DNA of 64,000 nt from Desulfuromusa sp. (GTDB lineage: Bacteria; Desulfobacterota; Desulfuromonadia; Desulfuromonadales; Geopsychrobacteraceae): contig JADGEB010000001.1 in the NCBI GenBank assembly GCA_016744595.1, positions 146,957-210,956 of the forward strand, written 5' to 3'. The translations under genes were made by a program, and so were the position numbers. Position 1 is the first letter of the stretch; each line of letters starts with the position of its first letter. The notes under the pieces were generated by a model. The model ran no database searches, was not told where the DNA came from, and was given only the letters and a program-made list of their open reading frames with translations. Positions 20,061 through 29,061 of this stretch are shown piece by piece.

Positions 20061-21977
20061 GTGATATTAGACGGAAAAGCACCTACAGGACCAGTTGAAC
20101 AATCATGGGATAACTACCGCTTTGATCAGAAGTTGGTTAACCCTTCTAACAAACGTAAGTATAAAATTCTCGTTGTCGGATCCGGCCTGGCTGGTGGAGC
20201 TGGTGCTGCCTCTCTAGGTGAGCTCGGTTACAATGTTGATTGTTTCTGCTATCAGGATAGCCCACGTCGTGCCCATAGTATTGGTGCTCAGGGTGGAATC
20301 AACGCTGCCAAGAACTATCCCAGTGATGGTGATAGTGTCTACCGCCTTTTTTATGACACAGTCAAAGGTGGTGATTTTCGCTCCCGTGAAGCTGATGTCT
20401 GGCGTTTGGCTCAGGTTTCCAACAACATTATTGATCAGTGTGTAGCACAGGGCGTACCGTTTGCTCGTGACTATGCCGGTTATCTTGATAACCGTTCTTT
20501 TGGTGGTGCTCAGGTTTCCAGGACATTTTATGCTCGTGGACAAACTGGTCAGCAGCTGCTGCTTGGTGCCTATTCTGCACTTTCACGGCAGATCAAAAAT
20601 AAAACGGTTACTATGCATCCTCGTACTGAGATGCTTGACCTTGTAGTTGTTGATGGGGTTGCTAAAGGAATTACTGTACGTAATCTGATGACTGGTGAGA
20701 TTGAGTCTCATTGGGGTGATGCTGTTATTTTGGCCACTGGTGGTTATGTCAATGTTTTCTACCTTTCAACTAATGCCATGGGCAGTAGTGTTACAGCGAT
20801 CTGGAAAGCAGCTAAGAAGGGTGCCTACATGGCTAACCCTTGTTACACTCAGATTCACCCAACCTGTATCCCCGTTCATGGCGATGCACAGTCCAAGCTG
20901 ACCCTGATGTCAGAATCATTGCGGAATGATGGTCGTATCTGGGTACCTAAAAATGCAGCCGATTGCGAAAAGCATCCAAGTGAAATCCCTGACGATGCCC
21001 GCGATTATTACCTGGAGCGTAAGTATCCTTCCTTTGGTAATCTGGCTCCACGTGATATTTCTTCACGATCGGCAAAAGAAGCCTGTGATGCAGACCTCGG
21101 TGTCGGCCCAGGAAAACGTGGTGTTTACCTTGATTTTAAGGATGCCATTGATCGGGTTAGTGAAAACACGATTGCTGAGCGTTATGGCAACTTGTTTGAT
21201 ATGTACGAGAAAATTACCGATGAGAATGGTTATGAGCGCCCCATGCGCATTTATCCTGCTCCTCACTATAATATGGGTGGTCTCTGGGTTGATTACGAGT
21301 GTCAGAGCAATATCCCTGGATTGTTTGTTCTTGGTGAGGCGAACTTCTCTGTCCACGGTGCCAACCGCCTCGGTGCTTCGGCACTAATGCAAGGTCTGGC
21401 TGATGGTTATTTTGTTATTCCTTATACCATTGCACCTTACTTGGCTTCGATTACTCCAGGTGCTGTAAAGGAAGACCATTCTGAGTTTAAGAAGTCGGTT
21501 GAGGACATTGAAGCTCAAAACAACAAGTTGCTCTCCATTAATGGTAAGAAAACTGTTAGTGAGCTGCATAAAGAGCTTGGTACCATGATGTGGGAAAATG
21601 TTGGCATGGCGAGAAGTGATGCCAGTTTGAAGGACGCACTCAAGCGAATTCCAGAGATACGTGATGAATTCTGGAATAATGTCAAGGTAACCGGAGAAAG
21701 CAAAGATCTCAACCAGCAGCTCGAGAATGCCGGACGCTTGGCTGATTTCCTTGAGTTTGCTGAAGTTATGGCTGAGGATGCCTTGAATCGTGAGGAGTCC
21801 TGTGGTGGTCATTTCCGTACAGAGCACCAAACTGATGATGGCGAAGCTATGCGTGACGATGAAAACTTCAGTTACGTTGCTGCTTGGGAATTCAAAGGTG
21901 TCGGGGTTAAACCTGAACTGCACAAAGAGCCTTTGAAGTTTGAAAGAGTTAAACTTGCTGTGAGGAGTTATAAATAA
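20061..21977 (+). CDS. sdhA: Succinate dehydrogenase/fumarate reductase flavoprotein subunit
   Basis: This 638-residue subunit carries FAD and the dicarboxylate active site. The start is the GTG at 20061, after GGGGGC. The FAD-binding [20 protein letters not shown] is near residue 35, and the covalent FAD His lies in [16 protein letters not shown] near 70. The substrate region HPTCIPVHG and the active-site [10 protein letters not shown] are present. Length matches the non-enterobacterial (B-type) flavoproteins. It ends in a one-base overlap with sdhB. Confidence 0.96.
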   Translation: MILDGKAPTGPVEQSWDNYRFDQKLVNPSNKRKYKILVVGSGLAGGAGAASLGELGYNVDCFCYQDSPRRAHSIGAQGGINAAKNYPSDGDSVYRLFYDTVKGGDFRSREADVWRLAQVSNNIIDQCVAQGVPFARDYAGYLDNRSFGGAQVSRTFYARGQTGQQLLLGAYSALSRQIKNKTVTMHPRTEMLDLVVVDGVAKGITVRNLMTGEIESHWGDAVILATGGYVNVFYLSTNAMGSSVTAIWKAAKKGAYMANPCYTQIHPTCIPVHGDAQSKLTLMSESLRNDGRIWVPKNAADCEKHPSEIPDDARDYYLERKYPSFGNLAPRDISSRSAKEACDADLGVGPGKRGVYLDFKDAIDRVSENTIAERYGNLFDMYEKITDENGYERPMRIYPAPHYNMGGLWVDYECQSNIPGLFVLGEANFSVHGANRLGASALMQGLADGYFVIPYTIAPYLASITPGAVKEDHSEFKKSVEDIEAQNNKLLSINGKKTVSELHKELGTMMWENVGMARSDASLKDALKRIPEIRDEFWNNVKVTGESKDLNQQLENAGRLADFLEFAEVMAEDALNREESCGGHFRTEHQTDDGEAMRDDENFSYVAAWEFKGVGVKPELHKEPLKFERVKLAVRSYK

Positions 21978-22732
21978 TGGATCTTACACTGCATGTCTGG
22001 CGCCAAAAGGGGCCACAGGATAAAGGCAAGTTAGAGACCTATCCAGCTAAGGGAATCAGCTCGGACATGTCCTTTCTTGAGATGTTGGATGAGGTTAACG
22101 ATGGGTTGATTAAGTCGGGTCAAGAGCCGATTGCATTTGATCATGATTGTCGTGAAGGAATCTGTGGTATGTGTTCACAGGTTATCAACGGTCGCCCCCA
22201 TGGTAAGCAGGAAGGAACAACGGTTTGCCAGTTGCATATGCGTCAATACAACGATGGTGATGAAATTTTTATTGAACCATGGAGAGCCAAAGCTTTCCCG
22301 GTTCAAAAAGACTTGATTGTTGATCGTACTTCTCTTGACGTGATCATGCAGGCTGGTGGCTATGTTTCCTGTCACACCGGTGGTGTTGATGATGCCAATG
22401 CCTTGTTGATCCCTAAGCCCACCGCAGACTATGCGATGGACGCTGCTGAATGTATCGGTTGTGGTGCTTGTATCGCTGCCTGTCCAAACAGTTCAGCGAT
22501 GCTGTTCACCAGCGCCAAGGTTGCTCAGTTGGCTGCTTTGCCACAGGGTAAGCCTGAAGCTAGAAAACGTGTTCTGGCCATGACTCAGGCAATACTTGAT
22601 GAGGGCTTTGGCAACTGTACTAATCACTATGAGTGTGAGGCTGCTTGTCCTAAGGGGATCAGCGTTAAGTTTATTGCAAAACTGAACCGTGAATACCTGA
22701 AAACGATGATGCCGACCTCAACCGGTGCATAA
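21977..22732 (+). CDS. sdhB: Succinate dehydrogenase/fumarate reductase iron-sulfur subunit
   Basis: This 251-residue subunit relays electrons between SdhA and SdhC. The [2Fe-2S] ligands lie in CREGICGMC and the downstream TVCQLHM. The [4Fe-4S] and [3Fe-4S] ligands lie in [13 protein letters not shown] and [15 protein letters not shown]. The ATG overlaps the last base of the sdhA stop codon, so translation is coupled. A strong terminator follows, ending the three-gene operon. Confidence 0.96.
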   Translation: MDLTLHVWRQKGPQDKGKLETYPAKGISSDMSFLEMLDEVNDGLIKSGQEPIAFDHDCREGICGMCSQVINGRPHGKQEGTTVCQLHMRQYNDGDEIFIEPWRAKAFPVQKDLIVDRTSLDVIMQAGGYVSCHTGGVDDANALLIPKPTADYAMDAAECIGCGACIAACPNSSAMLFTSAKVAQLAALPQGKPEARKRVLAMTQAILDEGFGNCTNHYECEAACPKGISVKFIAKLNREYLKTMMPTSTGA

Positions 22733-22765
22733 TTTCTACTTTAAAATATAGATAATTTGTTATGA

Positions 22766-22795
22766 GGGCGAATCTTCTTGATTCGCCCTTTTTTT
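22766..22795 (+). terminator. Intrinsic terminator of sdhCAB
   Basis: A nine-base perfect stem (GGGCGAATC, 22766-22774, with 22780-22788) is followed by seven T residues. It lies only 11 bases before the next gene. Confidence 0.92.
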
Positions 22796-22806
22796 GAAGG
22801 TGATAG

Positions 22807-24411
22807 ATGGGAAACTGGTTTTCAAAGCTGACTGCGCAGCGGCAGAGTGATAACCGCCAGTCTGATAGAATATCAGTGGTTGATACATTGCCCTTTCAGA
22901 TTGAAAATAGTAGTGATCTGATTTCAGCAGATCGCTTGCATGTGGTTCGTCAGTTTAGAAAATATGTTGAGAATCAACTAAAGATCCTCCAATTATCACT
23001 GAACGCAAACTCTGTTGTCCTTTTCTGGTCCGGGCCTTTGGCCGAACAATTGACAGTTTACGCTTTTTCCAGTGAATACGAAGGTTTGGTTAATGGCACC
23101 TTCCCAGATGGTTCAGGTGTTCTTGGCCTATTGAAGAGCCGCAACCAAATTGATCTGGTTCCCTATACCCCACATTCTCCTAACATCCCTTACCACGGTG
23201 TCCGCTCTTCAGTTGGAAGTTTTCTGGCTAGAAGTTTGTCCTGTGGAGAGGCTGATCAACGAAAAGCAGGCAACTATGGCATCTTGTGTGTCGATCGTTC
23301 AGCTACCGATGAATGGACAATATCAGAACAGACATTAATCGTTTTGACTGCCGATCAGGTTCTGAATAATCTGCTTCTTTCACGTGATCTGCTTTTTACT
23401 GATGTTGAACGGCAGACTTTGCAACTTGCATTTGACGGCTTACGGACACTGAATTCTGCACTAGGAATGGATTCGGTTTACAAGGCAGCAAGAAAAGCCC
23501 TCGGTTTGATTATTGACACCGATCTTTTTGCCATCAGCTTGATTCATGATCATCATCATGAACTCTGCTATATCACAGGAGATACCTCCAGATCGGTTTT
23601 GAACCATAAATATGTATTGGACGATTCTCTTGTTGGCCAGGTTGTGAAATATAGGCGAACATTACCAGAAACAAATTCTCACGCCGGCAGGGCTCCAATT
23701 ATTAATGGTTTGAGATTATTTGATGGGTATAAATCTATTTTAGTTGTCCCTTTGCTTCAGGAAGATAGCCCGGTTACTGGGGTGCTGATTATTGCAGCTA
23801 AAATTGAAGATCTTGTCACCAGAAATTGCCGAAGTATGATCGAGATGATTGCAGCTCAGGTGGCAATTAAGATTGATCTGGCACAATCACACGAACAAAT
23901 TCAACAGATGGCGATCACCGACCCCCTTACCGGGATTGCCAATCGTCGGGCATTTCAGCGTGGTTTTACTGCAATGTATGAGCGTGCTCGGCGGCGTGAG
24001 GGACAATTCAGCTTGATTATCTGTGATATCGATCTTTTTAAACGGGTGAATGATACGTATGGTCATCCTTTTGGAGATCACGTAATTCAGCAAGTTGCCA
24101 ACCAGTTCAATGAGGTTGTCCGAGTCGGAGACTTGGCCGCTAGAATTGGTGGAGAAGAGTTTGCGATTCTACTTGAAGATACTGGTTTGTCTGGAGCTTT
24201 GGATGTGGCCGAACGGTTACGCGGAAAAGTAGAAAATCTCAGTTTGTTTTCTCAGGGAGAAGTTGTTCTGGTGACAATTTCTCTGGGAGTTGCAGCATAC
24301 CCTCAAGACATGGATAGTCAGGAAAAATTGTTCAATTTCGCCGACCAGGCGCTCTATCATGCTAAAGAAAGTGGTCGTAATAGATCGGTCTGCTGGCGCG
24401 ATATTAAATGA
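22807..24411 (+). CDS. GAF-GGDEF diguanylate cyclase
   Basis: This 534-residue soluble protein probably makes cyclic di-GMP. The N-terminal two thirds contain one clear GAF-like domain (about 215-360) and a less clear sensor region before it. A C-terminal GGDEF domain starts at MAITDPLTGIANRRAFQ. The active-site signature is GGEEF (RIGGEEFAIL), with an RxxD inhibitory site (RVGD) five residues before it, so product inhibition is expected. The ribosome site GAAGG directly follows the sdhB terminator T run. There are no membrane segments. The sensed signal is unknown. Confidence 0.88.
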   Translation: MGNWFSKLTAQRQSDNRQSDRISVVDTLPFQIENSSDLISADRLHVVRQFRKYVENQLKILQLSLNANSVVLFWSGPLAEQLTVYAFSSEYEGLVNGTFPDGSGVLGLLKSRNQIDLVPYTPHSPNIPYHGVRSSVGSFLARSLSCGEADQRKAGNYGILCVDRSATDEWTISEQTLIVLTADQVLNNLLLSRDLLFTDVERQTLQLAFDGLRTLNSALGMDSVYKAARKALGLIIDTDLFAISLIHDHHHELCYITGDTSRSVLNHKYVLDDSLVGQVVKYRRTLPETNSHAGRAPIINGLRLFDGYKSILVVPLLQEDSPVTGVLIIAAKIEDLVTRNCRSMIEMIAAQVAIKIDLAQSHEQIQQMAITDPLTGIANRRAFQRGFTAMYERARRREGQFSLIICDIDLFKRVNDTYGHPFGDHVIQQVANQFNEVVRVGDLAARIGGEEFAILLEDTGLSGALDVAERLRGKVENLSLFSQGEVVLVTISLGVAAYPQDMDSQEKLFNFADQALYHAKESGRNRSVCWRDIK

Positions 24412-24448
24412 TGTTTAGTGGAAAGGGTTCACTGCTGACCCATCGCAT

Positions 24449-25042
24449 TTAACCCTTCTGAAATAATATGGTACTGAACTCATCTAGTAATCGATTTTTA
24501 ATTAGCTTACAGTCAAGTTTCTGATACTTTTGCCGTACATCAAAGTTATATTCCCAGAGGATACCTGAAAGAAGTAGCAGTGCACCAGGTTTTGCTTTAG
24601 CCACCAAATCTTCGGCCACGTCCAGCAGTATATCTCCATAAATGTTTGCCAAAATTAGGCTGAAATTGTTTTCTTCTAGTTGTTCAAGTGTTCCGCACAG
24701 ATGGGTGATCTCATCATCTATCCCATTAATTCGACAGTTACGTTGAGCACTCAGAACGGCTTCTTTTTCTATGTCGACACACCAGGCATGACCTTGGTTC
24801 AATAGCAATGCTGCAATTGTAAGAATTGCTGTGCCACTACCAAGATCAAGAATTTTTGAGTTTCCTTCAGCGGGTAGGGTTTCCAGTATTTCTAGGCAAC
24901 TCTGAGTTGTTTCATGCTCTCCCGATCCAAATGCACCCCGATCCATCAGGAGTTGAATCCGATCATTTTCAGGCAGTGAGATGTCGGGAGGAGCGATGGT
25001 AAATCGCTTGCCAATATCAAAGGGTATATAGTTGTCTCTCAT
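24449..25042 (-). CDS. PrmA-like methyltransferase, short form
   Basis: This 197-residue SAM-dependent methyltransferase resembles the C-terminal catalytic domain of PrmA, which trimethylates ribosomal protein L11. The PrmA-type motifs are FGSGEHETTQSCLEIL (usually FGTGxHxTT), the SAM-binding ILDLGSGTAILTIAA and LILANIYGDIL. PrmA is usually near 290 residues, so the N-terminal L11-recognition domain is missing. The upstream bases do not restore it in this frame. It may therefore act on another substrate or be a reduced form. It is convergent with the GGDEF gene and lies downstream of the AEC carrier gene. Confidence 0.75.
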   Translation of the reverse strand: MRDNYIPFDIGKRFTIAPPDISLPENDRIQLLMDRGAFGSGEHETTQSCLEILETLPAEGNSKILDLGSGTAILTIAALLLNQGHAWCVDIEKEAVLSAQRNCRINGIDDEITHLCGTLEQLEENNFSLILANIYGDILLDVAEDLVAKAKPGALLLLSGILWEYNFDVRQKYQKLDCKLIKNRLLDEFSTILFQKG

Positions 25043-25063
25043 CGCTCTATCATAGATCAGTTG

Positions 25064-26008
25064 TTATAGAAGTCCGGTACCTTTAAATATTAAAAGTAAA
25101 ATAGTGTAGCTGAAAGCTGATGCAAGGGTGGATAGCATAACGATAGATCCAGCCAAGTCGGCATCACCTTTCATTTGTTGTGCCATTATATATGTTGCTG
25201 TTGCAGCAGGTGTCCCCGCTATTAAAATCCCAATACCCAGATCTGAGCCAGAAACTCCAAGAGGAACAAGTAGTACTAACGCCAATACTGGTAACAGTAC
25301 AAGTTTAATTGTGCTGGCTAGTCCGGCAAGTTTTAGATCACCCTTTAGTCGTTCAAGAGAAAACCCTCCACCAATGGCGAGAAGTGCAAGGGGCAATGCC
25401 AACCCAGTTGTAATATTAATGGATCGATCAATGATCAATGGAATTGGCAGGCTCCAAAAGCTCCAAATAATACCAAGAAAGGAAGCGATAATCAGTGGGT
25501 TAAGGATGGTTTGTGCAACCAAATTAGGAGTTTTTTCTCCATCTCTTCCGTGATGGGGCAAAAGTAAAGCGAGAATTGCAAACAGGTTCAAGACTGGGAC
25601 TAAAAATCCCATCAAGATGCCAGCTTTGGTTAGTCCTTCCTCTCCGTAGGCATTCAAACAGATCGCCAACCCAATATATGCCAAGTTGCCACGGAATGCT
25701 CCTTGGCAAAAACTGCCACGGATTGCTGCTGCATATTGGCGTTTTCCGGTATAGAAATAAGAAAGCGCAAACCCGATCACGATTACCAAGGTTGATCCGA
25801 TGACCAAGGATCCATTAAAGAAACTGGAAAAATCAGCTTTGCCAATTTTATAAAAAAGAAGAAGGGGAAGAAAAACCACATAGACTAAGCGGTTTGTCTG
25901 TTGAACAAAAGCTTCATCAAAGAGTCTGAATTGCTTAAGTAACGTTCCTAATCCAATAACCAGAAAAATCGGAAAAACAATAGTGATAGTTTCAGTAAAC
26001 AGTTGCAT
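25064..26008 (-). CDS. AEC family transporter (auxin efflux carrier-like)
   Basis: This 314-residue membrane protein of the AEC family has about ten hydrophobic segments. Characterised bacterial members move malate, malonate or other small organic anions, so a dicarboxylate is a reasonable guess. The start is the ATG ending at 26008 with GGAGG at a good distance; a longer form would add nine residues. The internal duplication typical of the family and a Gly/Pro-containing GTPAATATYIMAQ in the second half are visible. It is the upstream partner of the PrmA-like gene, 21 bases apart. Confidence 0.85.
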   Translation of the reverse strand: MQLFTETITIVFPIFLVIGLGTLLKQFRLFDEAFVQQTNRLVYVVFLPLLLFYKIGKADFSSFFNGSLVIGSTLVIVIGFALSYFYTGKRQYAAAIRGSFCQGAFRGNLAYIGLAICLNAYGEEGLTKAGILMGFLVPVLNLFAILALLLPHHGRDGEKTPNLVAQTILNPLIIASFLGIIWSFWSLPIPLIIDRSINITTGLALPLALLAIGGGFSLERLKGDLKLAGLASTIKLVLLPVLALVLLVPLGVSGSDLGIGILIAGTPAATATYIMAQQMKGDADLAGSIVMLSTLASAFSYTILLLIFKGTGLL

Positions 26009-26068
26009 TATTCCTCCACAAGAGCTCTGCAGCATAGCTCAGATGGAAATGACTGTCTATTCTATTGG

Positions 26069-26105
26069 CAAAAGAGATGCCCTCATCTAGAGGCCATCTC
26101 TTTTG
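26069..26105. terminator. Hairpin between the small secreted protein gene and the AEC gene
   Basis: An 11-base perfect stem (CAAAAGAGATG, 26069-26079, with 26095-26105) lies after the small minus-strand gene. The tail on the minus strand is not T-rich, so termination efficiency is uncertain. Confidence 0.5.
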
Positions 26106-26157
26106 TGGTTACTGATAGATATTTTATTGTGATTCAGTTGATATTTATTTCATCAAA

Positions 26158-26346
26158 TTATGCTTGATCACTATACTCACCAATACCTAATTCTCTGTCG
26201 TCGAGACGAGGGCTACTATTGTGAGTTACTTCATTGTATTCACCGATTCCAAGTTCCATGTCAGTGATATGTGTTGCGACAGCTGCGAAAAGAGAAGTTA
26301 CTGCAAAAATACTGGCTATTGCGATTGATGTCGTTTGTTTTTTCAT
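26158..26346 (-). CDS. Small secreted protein with two ELGIGEY repeats
   Basis: This is a 62-residue protein I do not recognise. Residues 1-24 look like a signal peptide (MKKQTTSIAIASIFAVTSLF and a following Ala-rich end). The remaining 38 residues are acidic and contain ELGIGEY twice (31-37 and 52-58), preceded by DM and DR. The two copies differ at synonymous positions in the DNA, which suggests the peptide itself is under selection. The ribosome site AAGGAG is six bases before the ATG. A sigma-54-like promoter lies upstream, and the divergent neighbours are a membrane kinase and a sigma-54 activator. It could be a peptide signal or an envelope factor; neither is shown. Confidence 0.7.
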   Translation of the reverse strand: MKKQTTSIAIASIFAVTSLFAAVATHITDMELGIGEYNEVTHNSSPRLDDRELGIGEYSDQA

Positions 26347-26414
26347 GATGAGCTCCTTGGTTTGAATGAGGGTTTACTTTGAATTCTTGTTCGTCACTCT
26401 TGCTAATCTATATA

Positions 26415-26430
26415 TCAACCATTGTGCCAA
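26415..26430 (-). promoter_or_regulatory. Candidate sigma-54 promoter of the small secreted protein gene
   Basis: On the minus strand the sequence TTGGCACAATGGTTGA has the GG of a -24 element ten bases from GA where the consensus has GC. The -24 half is perfect and the -12 half has one mismatch. It would start transcription about 58 bases before the ATG at 26346. Confidence 0.5.
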
Positions 26431-26576
26431 CTTTTAATTCTAATAAAAACGAGTGGTTGTGTCTTGTAGTCGACAATATAGCTGCTTTAGTGTAGAATAT
26501 TCAACATTTGAGGTGTGGATTATTGACTATTTTTGTTATATATAGACATCGTATTATTTTTCAGAATTGAGATTCT

Positions 26577-27725
26577 ATGAGGCACCCAAATAGGGACAGG
26601 TTGAAAGTTGTCATCATTCTACTCTTTGTATTCGTGTTGGCTTTTTTTCACTATCTGACAGGTATTGAAAATACTCCTTATTATGGATTTTATTGTCGAC
26701 TCTATTATTTGCCGATTGTTCTTGCGGGTCTGTGGTTTTGCCTGCGTGGCGGTATTGCTGTGGCTGTGCTGGTCTCTTTCCTATTTGCTCCACATATTTT
26801 ATTAAACTTTGGACAACCCGAAGTCATTCCCTTAGAGCATTATTTAGAAATCTTGTTATTTAATCTTACAGGAGCCCTGACTGGATTTTTATCTTCACGA
26901 ATCCATTTTCAGAGTACGCGTGCCGAAAAAAATATGCAGCAGCTTTCAGAGAGCTTCACCAAGCTGAGAGAACAAGCTAACCTTATTGTTGAAATTGAAG
27001 ATCAACTCCGTCAGGCGGATCGATTAACGGCACTTGGGGAATTGTCAGCTGGAATGGCGCATGAAATACGTAATCCTTTGGGTTCTATTCGCGGGACAGC
27101 AGAAATTCTACGTGATGCACTACCTGACAACACTAAATATACGGAGTTCAGTCAGATCTTGATCAAGGAGGTCGATCGATTAAATCGGGTCGTTGAGAAT
27201 TTTTTAAATTTTGCTCGCCCGACATCCAACGAACAACATGATTTTAAGCCTAATGAAGTTTTACATGAAGTTCTGCAACTCTGCCGTCAACAGATCACAA
27301 AAGACAAGATCAAGATTCACTGGCAGGAGACCTCTCTGCCTGCAGCGGTGGGTGATGCCGCTCAATTCAAGCAGGTATTTCTTAATCTTATTCTTAATGC
27401 GTTGCAGGCCATGTCATCAGGTGGGGAGCTCTGGATCGAAGCAAAAGTGAACCTGGAGAAGCAAATTGTTTTGATATTCAGAGATAATGGTGCGGGTATC
27501 CCACCTGAAGATATGGATCGAATTTTTAATCCCTTTTTTACCACTAAATCTAAAGGAACCGGACTTGGATTGGCCATCACCTACAGAATTGTACAGAATC
27601 ATTGTGGCCAGATTAGTGTTGGAAATACATCAGAAGGTGGCGCTGAGTTTACCATGATTTTAAAACCGGCAGATTATCCTTGTGAAAATGGAGAAGAGAA
27701 TGGCTCAACAGATTTTGCTGATTGA
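26577..27725 (+). CDS. Membrane histidine kinase, NtrB/AtoS-like
   Basis: This 382-residue sensor kinase has about four membrane segments in residues 8-110 with very short loops and no large periplasmic domain. A coiled coil (about 112-150) leads to the HisKA H-box LSAGMAHEIRNPLGSIRG (His near 162) and a complete HATPase domain: N-box NLILNALQAM, DNGAGIPPEDM and GTGLGLAI. It most likely senses something in or near the membrane. It overlaps the next gene, a sigma-54 activator, by 26 bases, so the two form a two-component pair. It is divergent from the small secreted protein gene. Confidence 0.9.
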   Translation: MRHPNRDRLKVVIILLFVFVLAFFHYLTGIENTPYYGFYCRLYYLPIVLAGLWFCLRGGIAVAVLVSFLFAPHILLNFGQPEVIPLEHYLEILLFNLTGALTGFLSSRIHFQSTRAEKNMQQLSESFTKLREQANLIVEIEDQLRQADRLTALGELSAGMAHEIRNPLGSIRGTAEILRDALPDNTKYTEFSQILIKEVDRLNRVVENFLNFARPTSNEQHDFKPNEVLHEVLQLCRQQITKDKIKIHWQETSLPAAVGDAAQFKQVFLNLILNALQAMSSGGELWIEAKVNLEKQIVLIFRDNGAGIPPEDMDRIFNPFFTTKSKGTGLGLAITYRIVQNHCGQISVGNTSEGGAEFTMILKPADYPCENGEENGSTDFAD

Positions 27726-29049
27726 TGACGATGCTTCCCTCCGCAGAGTAACAGAGTTTAGTCTGCAAGAAGCTGGCTATCATGTTTTGACCGCCAGCAA
27801 TGGGACTGAAGGTCTTACGTTGTTTAAGCGTTTTCGGCCGCCATTAGTGATAACAGATGTTCAAATGCCGGAAATGAGTGGTTATGAGGTTCTCGATGCA
27901 GTGTTGAAGTTGGAACCTCAGGCGTTGGTGATTATTGTGACTGCTTTTAGTACTGTTGCACAAGCAGTTGAAGCGATGAAAGTTGGTGCATATGATTACT
28001 TGGCTAAACCGTTTAGTCGCGACCAGCTGAGTTTGACTGTTGCCAAAGCTTTTGAATATTGTAACTTACGCAAGGAAAACACACAGTTAAAAGACGCTCT
28101 TTCAGGACAGCTTGATCGCGAGCAGATCATTGGTGAATCGAGAGCGATGAAACAACTTTTGCAACGGGTAGAAAAGGTTGCTTCCAGTCAGGCTTTTGTG
28201 TTGATTGGTGGTGAAAGTGGTACCGGAAAAGAGGTAGTAGCCAAAGCTCTCCATCGGGGTTCTGAACGGAGTAAAGGGCCATTTGTCACGGTTAATTGTG
28301 CCGCGATTCCCAAAGATTTGATTGAAAGTGAACTGTTTGGCCATCTTAAAGGATCTTTTACCGGTGCTATCAAAGATAGAAAGGGAAAGTTTGCTCTTGC
28401 GGATGGGGGAACCTTGTTTCTTGATGAAATAGGTGAATTACCTCTTGATCTACAACCAAAACTGCTGCGTTCGTTGCAGGAACAGCAGATTGAACCCGTT
28501 GGTGGTGTGACTGAGCAAGTTGATGTCAGGGTCATAGCGGCAACTAATCGCAACCTTGAAGAAGCAATGCAAGCGGGAACCTTCCGGGAAGATTTGTATT
28601 ATCGATTAGCTGTTGTTCCGATAGAAATTCCGCCACTCAGGGAGAGGAAAGATGATATCCCCTTGTTGCTCAATTTTTTCTTGCGCAAGCAACAGGCAGG
28701 AACTGATGTGCGTTTTTCCGATCAAGTTCTGACTTATTTGAAAAAATATAGTTGGCCTGGAAATGTTCGAGAATTGGAAAATGTTGTTGAACAAATGCTG
28801 ATTCTGAGAAGTTCGGATACTTTGGAACTTTTCGATCTGCCGGAAAGAATAGGTCGTCCTACGGCAAAAAATGTCGGGGTTCTTAATCTCCCAGATGAAG
28901 GATATTCGTTGGAACTTCTTGAACAGGAAGCAGTTCAGGAGGCGCTCAAGCGCTGCAACGGTAACAAAAGTAAGGCTGCTGCATTCCTTCAAATTCCACG
29001 GCATACGTTGCTCTATCGTTTAGAAAAGTATAATATCCAGACCTTTTAG
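27700..29049 (+). CDS. NtrC-family sigma-54 response regulator
   Basis: This 449-residue activator has a receiver (phospho-acceptor in VITDVQMPEMSG), an AAA+ domain with Walker A GGESGTGKE and Walker B LADGGTLFLDEIGELP, and a Fis-type helix-turn-helix (NKSKAAAFLQIPRHTLLYRL). The loop that touches sigma-54, usually GAFTGA, reads GSFTGA. The start is the ATG at 27700 (MAQQILLIDDDAS) with GGAGAAGAG before it. It is translationally coupled to the membrane kinase. Candidate targets include the divergent small secreted protein gene, which has a sigma-54-like promoter, and the htrA-tlpA genes behind it. Confidence 0.93.
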   Translation: MAQQILLIDDDASLRRVTEFSLQEAGYHVLTASNGTEGLTLFKRFRPPLVITDVQMPEMSGYEVLDAVLKLEPQALVIIVTAFSTVAQAVEAMKVGAYDYLAKPFSRDQLSLTVAKAFEYCNLRKENTQLKDALSGQLDREQIIGESRAMKQLLQRVEKVASSQAFVLIGGESGTGKEVVAKALHRGSERSKGPFVTVNCAAIPKDLIESELFGHLKGSFTGAIKDRKGKFALADGGTLFLDEIGELPLDLQPKLLRSLQEQQIEPVGGVTEQVDVRVIAATNRNLEEAMQAGTFREDLYYRLAVVPIEIPPLRERKDDIPLLLNFFLRKQQAGTDVRFSDQVLTYLKKYSWPGNVRELENVVEQMLILRSSDTLELFDLPERIGRPTAKNVGVLNLPDEGYSLELLEQEAVQEALKRCNGNKSKAAAFLQIPRHTLLYRLEKYNIQTF

Positions 29050-29061
29050 GATGCTGTTATT

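Noticed and set aside
24423..24457. AAGGGTT and AACCCTT as a terminator between the GGDEF gene and the PrmA-like gene
   Set aside because: The stem is only seven bases with a loop over 20 bases and overlaps the end of the PrmA-like coding region.
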